From Bacteroidota bacterium (GTDB lineage: Bacteria > Bacteroidota > Bacteroidia > Chitinophagales > BACL12), in the NCBI GenBank assembly GCA_016718035.1, contig JADKEK010000005.1:62001-126000 (forward strand): a DNA stretch of 64,000 bases, in the 5' to 3' direction. The notes beneath the pieces are model-generated. The model was not told the origin of the DNA. It saw only the letters and a program-made list of their open reading frames with translations, and did no database searches. Positions within the stretch are counted from its first letter, which is position 1. Each line of letters starts with the position of its first letter. Of this stretch, positions 56,581-64,000 are shown in pieces. Both the position numbers and the translations under genes were made by a program.

Positions 56581-59081
56581 TATATATCTAAGCTCACACC
56601 AACTCTCACACCAAAATTGGGTGCTAACGGATTGTTGCGATATGATAAGCGCCAAATGGCATCTACACGAATAAGTTTGAAAATGTTTTCTACACCAATA
56701 CCAGCTTCCATATAAGGTTTTGGTGAAGGCGCGGTGTTACCGATATAAAAGGGCTCTACATTTTTTAAATAATTATTAGCAGCAGTATTATCGGCGCTTA
56801 ATTTGCCATAAACCATTTTAAAGGTGGCTACTTCGCGCAATTTAAGTTTTTGAATTAATGGGATTTTATTGAGGAAAAAACCATGGAAGCTATGTGTTAA
56901 AAATAATTCTGCATAAGTATCCATAACAAATTCATACTCATTCATCAAGTTGAAGTTGCCATGATTCATAAAATATGTTTCGTTTCCCGGAGGACTTTCC
57001 AACAACAGGGTAGGTAAATTACCATACACTTTTCCGGCTTTTATAGAATAGTCGGTAGCGCCAAAACTGCCCAGCAAAAAGTAATCGTCGATACTAAATT
57101 CAAGAGCGGTATATTTAAAATCGCTTGAACCAATGTCTGGAATACCCATTTTGTAATGAAAATTAATAACCGGATAATTGGTTCCTAAACTATAACGACG
57201 ATAATTATCAAATAGGAATTTTTCGCGGTAAGCAAAACGCAAACCAAAGTCTAATTCAGCATTATTAATATCGCTCACTAATGAATCGTGCTGATTGTAA
57301 TAATAGATATCAAAAAGCGGTTGCATTTTTACAGATGTAAAAGTCACAGAATTAGATAATCCCCAAATCCAATCTTTTTCATAATGCCCGCGAATTTTTT
57401 CGTGATCAAGAATTTTTTGTGGCGTATCACGACGGCGATAAAAACCGGATAGGATATTATCTTCTCCAAAAGTTACCCCCTCATTGCTGCTAACATCCAA
57501 ATCGTTTTCGTAAGAGAATTTAAATTGTTGCCATGGTTTTTTATTTACAACAATATTAAAATCACCACCATATTTAAAGGCTTTGTCTTTAATTCCATAA
57601 GCCAAATAACCACCCAGGCTCATTCTTTTGCTAATCAGATCGCCGGTTCTGGCACCAAGGCGCAATCGCAATCCTTCTACTTCATCGCTGCTGACCATAT
57701 TAGCGAATGGGCCAATACGCACATAACCCAAGTTCCAATAGCCATACATCAGTGTGTTATATAGGTCGACAATTGTCATAAAACTTTTAATGTTCTGAAG
57801 GCTATCAACTAATTCATAAACACCGGTTTCGTTTGTGTTGAGTGCTTCTGGTCTGATTGACGCCCAAAATTGTTCGTCATTATTAATCACACTGTCGGTG
57901 TACACAATATCATCCCGCAATTTTACTACCTCATCAAAAATATCGGCAGCAAATGCGTAGGATTGGTATGTAGTTGATTTGCGAACAATAACACTGGCAG
58001 AATTTTGCATTGGCAAAAATTCACCCAAAATTTTATCTTGTTTAAGCACCCAATGTTTATCGTCCACTTTTTCATATTCCTGATAAAATACAGCACGTTT
58101 ATAATAATTGATATTTGCGGCGCTATCGAGGCTCATGTAGACTTCTTTAACTGCAAAATCGTCATCTGCAATCCACATGTATCCTTCAAAAACATTTTCC
58201 TGTTTCTGACGTGGAGAAAAATCAATTTTATAACACCAATAATTATCTATGAATGCAGAATCGGTTAATTCAACTTTGTAAAAAAAGTTCCAGGAATCAG
58301 TAACAGGGGGAATAAAGTTTTTATTAATAATGAACCAGTAGTTGTTATAAATATTATACTGCTCGTAATAGTTGCCTAAAATTTGCGATGCGCTTGCATT
58401 GTTTATACCCGAAGTTCTGCTGGCGACGATTACTTCTTTTCTCGCTTTTGGACTTTCTCTGAAATACAAGTCCGATAAAGTTTCAGTAAAAAAGAATGGC
58501 AGGTAATTGGTTTCATCATTTAATGTATCAATGTGATCAATTAATACATTATAAGGATTTTTTTTGCGAACATTATCCTCAGCATTCATGTTGTCGAGCA
58601 CCAGATTGCCAAGGTCCAGCTCTATTTTAGTATATGCACGGGTTTTATAACCATCAATATTATGATAATCGTTTTCTTTTTTATGTTCAATAACTTTTTT
58701 CATTAACACCCGTGCAGGATCTTCACGTGGTTTAATAACTACTTCATATAAATTAAAATTCTGAGGTTTTAAATAAATGGTGAACTTTTGCGATTGTTGT
58801 TTACTTAAAATAACGGTGTCGCTATAATAACCAATATAAGAAATTAAAAGGGTGTCGTTGCTGAGGGCAGTGTTTATATAAAATTCCCCGTCTTCTGCTG
58901 TATAAACACCAAAATTGGTATTTTTAATTATTACCGTAGCGAGAGGTATGGGTTGTTTTGTTTCATTGTCGTAAACATGACCTTCAATTGATCTGGTTTG
59001 CGCGAACGACACAACAGGAAAAAGCAGGAACAATACAATTGTCCAAAAAGTTTGATTTATTTTTTTGTAACCTGAAAACAT
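56580..59081 (-). CDS. DUF5686 outer-membrane protein with a carboxypeptidase-like regulatory domain
   Basis: 833 residues. A signal peptide ends VVSFAQ, followed by a CarboxypepD_reg-like domain (SIEGHVYDNETKQPIPLATV, DTLLISYIGYYSDTVILSK) and a large DUF5686 barrel region: HKKENDYHNIDGYKTRAYTK, EGLRLRLGARTGDLISKRMS, GYLAYGIKDKAFKYGGDF. It ends NFGVRVGVSLDI, a barrel-type terminal strand. It resembles TonB-dependent receptor relatives of Bacteroidota; the substrate is unknown. Single gene, intact. Confidence 0.92.
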   Translation of the reverse strand: MFSGYKKINQTFWTIVLFLLFPVVSFAQTRSIEGHVYDNETKQPIPLATVIIKNTNFGVYTAEDGEFYINTALSNDTLLISYIGYYSDTVILSKQQSQKFTIYLKPQNFNLYEVVIKPREDPARVLMKKVIEHKKENDYHNIDGYKTRAYTKIELDLGNLVLDNMNAEDNVRKKNPYNVLIDHIDTLNDETNYLPFFFTETLSDLYFRESPKARKEVIVASRTSGINNASASQILGNYYEQYNIYNNYWFIINKNFIPPVTDSWNFFYKVELTDSAFIDNYWCYKIDFSPRQKQENVFEGYMWIADDDFAVKEVYMSLDSAANINYYKRAVFYQEYEKVDDKHWVLKQDKILGEFLPMQNSASVIVRKSTTYQSYAFAADIFDEVVKLRDDIVYTDSVINNDEQFWASIRPEALNTNETGVYELVDSLQNIKSFMTIVDLYNTLMYGYWNLGYVRIGPFANMVSSDEVEGLRLRLGARTGDLISKRMSLGGYLAYGIKDKAFKYGGDFNIVVNKKPWQQFKFSYENDLDVSSNEGVTFGEDNILSGFYRRRDTPQKILDHEKIRGHYEKDWIWGLSNSVTFTSVKMQPLFDIYYYNQHDSLVSDINNAELDFGLRFAYREKFLFDNYRRYSLGTNYPVINFHYKMGIPDIGSSDFKYTALEFSIDDYFLLGSFGATDYSIKAGKVYGNLPTLLLESPPGNETYFMNHGNFNLMNEYEFVMDTYAELFLTHSFHGFFLNKIPLIQKLKLREVATFKMVYGKLSADNTAANNYLKNVEPFYIGNTAPSPKPYMEAGIGVENIFKLIRVDAIWRLSYRNNPLAPNFGVRVGVSLDI

Positions 59082-59318
59082 CTTTTAAGGGTTATGCCGA
59101 ATCTGCAATAAAAATAAAACAAAATTGTCATAGATTTTTTGAAAAAGCTTAGAAAATAAGGATTTCCAATAACAGCATGGAGTAATTTGTGACAAGAATA
59201 ACTATATAAAAGTTAGGATTTATGGTGATTAAAGCCTATCGTTTCAACATCGAAAAATGACTTATAATAGATTAATAACCAATTAAGTATTGTGTATTTT
59301 TGAATACAAATTGAAATT

Positions 59319-60488
59319 ATGCGCGTATTTTTATTCGTTATTGTTGCTGCCGGGATGTTTTTTTCGTCTTCGCAACAGGTTAAGGGTCAGGCAGCTACAT
59401 TTGATGTTGAATTTATTGGATTTTCTGCCGAGGCAGAAACAGCATTTAATTATGCCACTGATATTTGGAGTAATTTTTTGATAAGTGATGTGCCGATTAA
59501 AATTATAGCACATCTTCAGCCATTGCTCCCGGGCCAGCTGGGTATCACTTTTCCGAATGGGGAAATTAATTTTGATGAGGCGCCGTATCCGAATTATTGG
59601 TATGCATCGTGTTTGGCCAACTCAATAGCCGGCACAGATTTAAATGGTGATGATGCGGATATTGAAATATACATCAGCTCTGCGGCGAATTGGTATTTTG
59701 GCTTGGACGAAAATCCGGGTCCCGGTGAATACGATTTTGTTTCAACTGTTTTACATGAAATTTGCCATGGGTTGGGGTTTTTAAGCCTTTCTAATAAATC
59801 AGGCACCGAGGGTTCGTTTGGATTGATTTACGCTTCTTCTTTTTTTCCTTTAACTACTACATTTATTTGGCCGGAACTGGATACGATGCCGGGCATTTTT
59901 GATAAATACCTGGAAGACTTTTCCGGTGTTGCATTAACCACCTATGAAAATCCATCAACGGCTTTAGGTGACGCTCAAATTAGCAATAATTTATTTTTTG
60001 ATAGCCCGGAAATAATTTTAGAAAACGACGGCATACGTCCCAAAATTTACGCACCCGCAACATTTACACTTGGCTCTAGTTTATCGCATTGGGATGAAAC
60101 TACATATCCGGTTTGTAGTTATAACGAATTTATGACACCAAAAGCGGCAGCAAATGTAGCGGATCATATGCCGGGTATTTTAACATTAACGGTATTGGAA
60201 GAAATTGGATGGGAAATTAATTATGATACTTTTCAAGTTGATGTTATAAATATTGCACCTGAATTAATTATTTACCCAAATCCTTCACATGGGCAATTGT
60301 TTATTGATGCACAATTAATTAATGCAAGCAGTTATACAATAATCGACATGCATGGAAAAATTTGTAAAGCTGGTGATTTAGTAAACAATGAAATAAATAT
60401 CCGTGAATTAAAAAGTGGGGTTTATGTAGTTGTGTTGAAACGTGCAGGTGGAGAGGTTGTTTGGAGAGGGGTTAATGTGCTGATGTAA
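59319..60488 (+). CDS. Secreted HExxH metalloprotease with a T9SS type A sorting domain
   Basis: 389 residues. A signal peptide (MRVFLFVIVAAGMFFSSSQQ) is followed by a domain with FVSTVLHEICHGLGFLSLSN, a zinc-binding HExxHxxGF motif close to the metzincin type. HWDETTYPVCSYNEFMTPKA follows near residue 265. The C-terminus (LIIYPNPSHGQLFIDAQL, LKSGVYVVVLKRAGGEVVWR) is a sorting domain. It is predicted to be surface-exposed or secreted. The substrate is unknown. The stop runs into repeats. Confidence 0.88.
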   Translation: MRVFLFVIVAAGMFFSSSQQVKGQAATFDVEFIGFSAEAETAFNYATDIWSNFLISDVPIKIIAHLQPLLPGQLGITFPNGEINFDEAPYPNYWYASCLANSIAGTDLNGDDADIEIYISSAANWYFGLDENPGPGEYDFVSTVLHEICHGLGFLSLSNKSGTEGSFGLIYASSFFPLTTTFIWPELDTMPGIFDKYLEDFSGVALTTYENPSTALGDAQISNNLFFDSPEIILENDGIRPKIYAPATFTLGSSLSHWDETTYPVCSYNEFMTPKAAANVADHMPGILTLTVLEEIGWEINYDTFQVDVINIAPELIIYPNPSHGQLFIDAQLINASSYTIIDMHGKICKAGDLVNNEINIRELKSGVYVVVLKRAGGEVVWRGVNVLM

Positions 60489-60850
60489 CAACGGGCTAAT
60501 GTACCGATGTGATAATGTACCGATGTACCAATGTTAGCTGGTAAACCAGTATGTCGCCCTGTCGGGCTGCCGGGCTGGCAGACTCTCTGAGGTGTGGTTT
60601 GTTATACCATAATGAAGCCCTGTCGGGCTGATTGAAGTTACAATGTATTAATCGATCCTAACTACAAATTAAACCAGCCCGTCAGGGCGATATATCGGTA
60701 ACGCCGCAGCGTCGGCGGGTACCCCACATCAACGAGCCCGATAGGGCGACATATTGTTAACACCACCAGCTGGTGCGGCCAAACCCAATGAGCCCGGTAG
60801 GGCGGCATATTGGTTTGCCACACTGCAAGGCTGATTGTTTTACTTGCCTG
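60489..60850. repeat. REP-like palindromes (AGCCCTGTCGGGCT family)
   Basis: Several inverted repeats: GCCCTGTCGGGC at about 60555 and 60622, GCCCGTCAGGGCGATATAT near 60677, GAGCCCGATAGGGCGACATA near 60735 and GAGCCCGGTAGGGCGGCATA near 60790. The first 45 bp repeat the TGTACCGATG phrase found at 33.5 kb. No open frame was seen. Confidence 0.8.
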
Positions 60851-60883
60851 TTTGCCACGTAGGTTATGGTTGGATTTGATTTT

Positions 60884-61597
60884 TTATCGATGAATGGGAT
60901 ATTGAATTAGCATTGGATTTTTTGAAGCGTTTAACCAATGAATAAGTTTGAGCATGTTTGCTTTGCTCATTGCTGTGCATCCACTTGTTGGTGTAGTTGA
61001 TGTTTTATAAATATGTAAAAAAATGCATGAGCCGTTTCCCGGAATTTGTGGATTGGTATTATAATTTACCCAAACACCATATTCGTATTGATGATCATCG
61101 CGACGCATATATTCAAAACTGTTAAAGTCTTTTTCCAAAATGGTATCTACATCAATTAATGTATTGTAATACTTTGAGTTGATATCATCTACACATAAAT
61201 CATTTTTATTCACTTGTTTAGAAGGCATGTTTATGCTGTCTAAAGCATGATAACTAAAAACAGTACCCAAAGAAAAAATTCCCGAAGGCGCGCATCCATC
61301 ACCTTCTTGTTTAATAGGGTCATTTGCTGTTTGTTGCCAGCTTGAATTTTTATCGCGCGCCATTCCACTTCGGCCAACCATTACATCAAATGAATCGATA
61401 ACCTGCCATTCAGCCGCAGTGTCTGCGCGCTCAAGTAACAGCATAGTCCCGGATGTTGAGGGCCAATCCTGCGTTTGCACTACAATTAATTGAAGGCTAT
61501 TTACGGGATAAGACATAGCGGCGGCGGGTTTGTTTTTGGGTTTGTTGCAAGCCACCAGGCTAAGCAGGATGAGGATTGCGGCAAATTTGTTAAACAT
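60884..61597 (-). CDS. L,D-transpeptidase-family lipoprotein
   Basis: The start is MFNKFAAILILLSLVACNKP at 61597, with a lipobox Cys17. About 237 residues. The YkuD-type active site is IFLHIYKTSTTPTSGCTAMS near the C-terminus, with the His and catalytic Cys spaced as in the family. DGCAPSGIFSLGTVFSYHAL fits the strand before it. Such enzymes cross-link peptidoglycan or attach proteins to it. An ATG at 61636 would put residues before the signal and is not preferred. Confidence 0.85.
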   Translation of the reverse strand: MFNKFAAILILLSLVACNKPKNKPAAAMSYPVNSLQLIVVQTQDWPSTSGTMLLLERADTAAEWQVIDSFDVMVGRSGMARDKNSSWQQTANDPIKQEGDGCAPSGIFSLGTVFSYHALDSINMPSKQVNKNDLCVDDINSKYYNTLIDVDTILEKDFNSFEYMRRDDHQYEYGVWVNYNTNPQIPGNGSCIFLHIYKTSTTPTSGCTAMSKANMLKLIHWLNASKNPMLIQYPIHR

Positions 61598-61699
61598 AAT
61601 GCAAGATATACAGTTCGTTTCATTGTTGCAAAGCAATAGCTTGCCAAACGGTTGATTTTACTTCGCGACACGCCGGATAGCAGCATTCGCCTACTTTCG

Positions 61700-61707
61700 T
61701 ATCTTTG
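61700..61707 (+). promoter_or_regulatory. -7 box before the T9SS gene at 61723
   Basis: TATCTTTG of the TAnnTTTG type, 15 bp before the ATG. Confidence 0.5.
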
Positions 61708-61722
61708 TAATAATTCAATAAC

Positions 61723-62792
61723 ATGAAAAAATTTTTATCCTTAGTATTTGCATGCACAGCTGCAACTTTTACTTTGGCCAGTCGCCCATTGTTTTAGAAA
61801 AATCTGATTTTGCAACAGGTGGCGATTCATATTATATCGTTAACGCAAACCCGACGATTTCTTTTGACGGAACGGAAACCGGTCCAGATTATAATTGGGA
61901 TTTTAGCGATTTAGAAGTAATGACGGCTACAGTTACCAATTTTGAAGACCCAACTGATACAGACCCTTTATATTTCTTTTTATGGTTGTCGTCAGATGTT
62001 GCACAACAAAATCCGGCCGATATAGCCAATGATTTTATTACTATTGAAGATGTATTCAATTTTTATAAACTGAATAATGATGAATTTGCGCAAACCGGAT
62101 TTGCAGGAACAATTTCTGATATCCCGTTGCCAATATCTTACGATAATAATGAAATTTTATACCAATTTCCATCTGCATATTCCGACAACACTTCTTCAGA
62201 AGCCGGATTTAGTATTTCAGTTCCTGGTTTTGGCGGATGGAGCGAATCTCGTAGTCGCACCAACGAAAACGATGGCTGGGGAACCATTACAACACCTGCC
62301 GGCGAATTCGAAGTATTAAGAACAAAATCGGAAATTGACATTGTTGACACTTTCTCTTACGACATTTTTGAAATTCCATTTGGATATACTGCAGTTGAAT
62401 ATCGGTGGATGGCAAAAAATGAAGGTATGCCGGTATTACAAATTAATTCGCAAGTAATTTTTGGATTTGAAACCATCACCCAAGTAACTTATAAAACTGC
62501 GGATGTAATTGATGGTATTGAAAATAATGCTTCGAGTGAAAATAATTTTGTTGTATATCCAAACCCTGCAGCAACATCTGCAACTATACAATTTACAACA
62601 TCGGGAAATGCTAAATATTTAATTAGCATAAGCGATTTACAGGGAAAAATAATATTTGAAAAAAACATAAGTGCATTAAATGGTGAAAACAGTATTGCTA
62701 CCGATTTACAATCTTTTGCAGCCGGTACATATTTGGTATCGTTGTTTGAAAACAATCAATTAATTGCATCTCAAAAAATAATAAAAAACTAA
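61723..62792 (+). CDS. T9SS type A sorting domain protein, one frameshift in the signal peptide
   Basis: The ATG at 61723 starts MKKFLSLVFACTAATFT, but this frame stops at 61797. Adding one T to the run at 61773-61775 gives ATFTFGQSPIVLEKSDFATG and continues to 62792, about 356 residues. The body includes PDYNWDFSDLEVMTATVTNF and WGTITTPAGEFEVLRTKSEI. The C-terminus (FVVYPNPAATSATIQFTTSG, AAGTYLVSLFENNQ) is a sorting domain. Without the correction the protein would start at 61752 and lack a signal peptide. Confidence 0.82.
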
Positions 62793-62794
62793 TA

Positions 62795-63205
62795 ATGAAT
62801 AAGGCGATAATAACTCTCTTCATATTTACCACATTTTTAACGGCCTGTAAAACTGAAATTAACGAGACCAATGTTTCAGGTGTTTGGAAGGCAAAAGAAT
62901 TTGAAAGCACAATACCCGGCATTCCTGCTGAGTTTCAGGAAGCGGGTAAAAAAGAATTTTTATCTTCAGTGTATACATTAAATACCGACAACTCTTTAGA
63001 AGTGCGCAGCGATTTTTTTAAAGCCGGCGCAAAAGGACATTGGGAATTAGATGCAGAAAAATTGGAAGTGGCGATGTATTACGAAATGGATACCATTAAA
63101 GGAGTTGAAACTTACCGCATTTTATCGCTGGAAAAAACAACTATGGTATTGCAACAGGATATGCCTGATATGAATGGTTATGTTAAAATAACCTTGCAGA
63201 AATAA
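62795..63205 (+). CDS. Small lipoprotein, lipocalin-like
   Basis: 136 residues: MNKAIITLFIFTTFLTACKT has a lipobox Cys18. The mature part (VSGVWKAKEFESTIPGIPAE, KGHWELDAEKLEVAMYYEMD) looks like a lipocalin-type stress or binding domain. The function is unknown. It starts 2 bp after the T9SS gene, so the two are cotranscribed. Confidence 0.78.
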   Translation: MNKAIITLFIFTTFLTACKTEINETNVSGVWKAKEFESTIPGIPAEFQEAGKKEFLSSVYTLNTDNSLEVRSDFFKAGAKGHWELDAEKLEVAMYYEMDTIKGVETYRILSLEKTTMVLQQDMPDMNGYVKITLQK

Positions 63206-63228
63206 AAGTCTGAGCTACTATAAAAAGT

Positions 63229-63258
63229 AATGCCGGAAAGTTTACACTCCCCGGCATT
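63229..63258. terminator. Terminator hairpin between convergent genes
   Basis: AATGCCGG (63229-63236) pairs with CCGGCATT (63251-63258) between the lipoprotein gene and yceI. The T run is weak on both sides. Confidence 0.6.
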
Positions 63259-63282
63259 TGAAAAACAACCACTACTCTGTTT

Positions 63283-63990
63283 TTATTTTAACGCTGTTGG
63301 TTCAGCGGCACTTGCTTTTAAAGAAATACCGAACCAAATCATATCCTGAATTAAATCATCAGGCATACCAGGGTAAACGATATTCCACAATTTTCTGTCG
63401 ATATTAAATTTAGCAACAGCATCAACACCATTATTGTTCACGGTAATTTTTGCCGGGAATTCAATATTTTTTGTTACGTCTTTAATTTTAAGGTTTCCGC
63501 TAACCATAAAGTTAGGGTCAGCCACAGTGTATTCGCTGATTTCAGCCTGGTCGCCACCGGTAGCAGTTGCTCCTGTAAATGGCTTAACACCGGTAATTTC
63601 AAAAGTTGATTCAGGGAATTTAGCAACATCGAAAAAGTCTGGTGACAAAAGGTGACCTGTCAATTTTCCATTAGTTGTTGCATCATCTTTTAACGAAATC
63701 AATGTAGGCATGTCCATTACAAACTTACCGCCTGCAATTACACCGTCTTTTAATTGTAAATCACCACTTTTAATGTTTACAGTTCCGCTATGGTAAGCAG
63801 AAAGTTTGGTACCAATCCACTCTACTTTGCTGTCTGTAGTGTTAATGGCAACAGTAGCAGCACCTTCAGTTATAGATACTTCTTTAGCGTCGCCAGTTTT
63901 GGCTTCATCGCTGTCCGGGGCATTTTTACATGCCGTGAAAGTCAGTGCAATAGCACCAACAAGGGTAAAAATTGTCGTTTTTTTCATCAT
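63283..63990 (-). CDS. YceI family periplasmic lipoprotein
   Basis: 235 residues with a lipoprotein signal (ALTFTACKN). The YceI barrel, which binds isoprenoid lipids in characterised members, is clear: SKVEWIGTKLSAYHSGTVNI, KGDLQLKDGVIAGGKFVMD-like strands, FFDVAKFPESTFEITGVKPF and FMVSGNLKIKDVTKNIEFPA. The window ends 10 bp upstream, so the promoter is not seen. Two adjacent ATGs (63990 and 63987) are possible starts. Confidence 0.93.
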   Translation of the reverse strand: MMKKTTIFTLVGAIALTFTACKNAPDSDEAKTGDAKEVSITEGAATVAINTTDSKVEWIGTKLSAYHSGTVNIKSGDLQLKDGVIAGGKFVMDMPTLISLKDDATTNGKLTGHLLSPDFFDVAKFPESTFEITGVKPFTGATATGGDQAEISEYTVADPNFMVSGNLKIKDVTKNIEFPAKITVNNNGVDAVAKFNIDRKLWNIVYPGMPDDLIQDMIWFGISLKASAAEPTALK

Positions 63991-64000
63991 TTTTTGTTTT

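Overview
The window looks like a chromosome segment of a free-living Bacteroidota, probably of the Chitinophagia/Saprospiria/Sphingobacteriia type. The evidence is type IX secretion sorting domains (type A tails and one CHU_C/type B tail), Bacteroidota -7 promoter boxes of the TAnnTTTG form in front of several genes, the rpmH-rnpA-yidD cluster, DUF5686, DUF2147 and SprB-like proteins, and AT-rich coding sequence. No tRNA or rRNA gene was recognised.

Region 1 (0-16 kb) is an accessory/defence island. It has nuclease-like fragments at the left edge, a CRISPR array of about 56 repeats (828-4658), and a leftward type III-B operon read from 12.7 kb to 4.9 kb: cmr1, cas10/cmr2, cmr3, cmr4, cmr5, cmr6, a signal-peptide plus single-TM protein, then cas6 next to the array. 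Cas10 has no HD nuclease domain but keeps a GGED cyclase-type motif, so signalling through cyclic oligoadenylate is possible. The embedded membrane protein is a candidate partner. No cas1 or cas2 is visible. Upstream lie a PD-(D/E)XK-like nuclease interrupted by TGA, a DUF6602 gene and a DUF4268 gene.

Region 2 (16-34 kb) is mostly core genome: a truncated T9SS gene, a repeat cluster with parS-like palindromes just before mnmG, a Big_5-type lipoprotein, a CHU_C adhesin-like protein, rpmH-rnpA-yidD, an S41 protease, an M28 peptidase, tsaB, two small winged-helix regulators, nadA and nadD, and a DUF2147 pair. The parS-like sites, mnmG, the rpmH cluster and a DnaA-box-like intergenic region suggest, but do not prove, closeness to the replication origin.

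Region 3 (33.4-43 kb) is repeat-rich and accessory: low-complexity repeats, a 97-bp tandem repeat, a pentapeptide-repeat fragment, duplicated beta-barrel-like proteins, and a compact leftward five-gene cassette (J-like membrane protein, GrpE-like protein, Hsp70, TerB-like protein, DUF6804-like membrane protein). This cassette is bounded on both sides by structured hairpins that share architecture but not stem sequence, and by inverted GTTATGCCC boxes.

Region 4 (43-64 kb) is core and surface genes: serS, rho, a B12-type radical SAM protein, small conserved families (DUF6155, DUF1415, CvfB, DUF3817, DUF6159, VOC), a secreted GH13 protein, a DUF5686 protein, a secreted HExxH metalloprotease, an L,D-transpeptidase lipoprotein, a T9SS protein and YceI.

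A recurring theme is single-base indels, mostly in homopolymer runs, that break reading frames in both accessory and core genes, including the essential rnpA. Each is restored by adding or removing one base. Most are therefore likely to be assembly errors, though the cluster inside cas10 (10.2-10.7 kb) is unusually dense and deserves separate attention.
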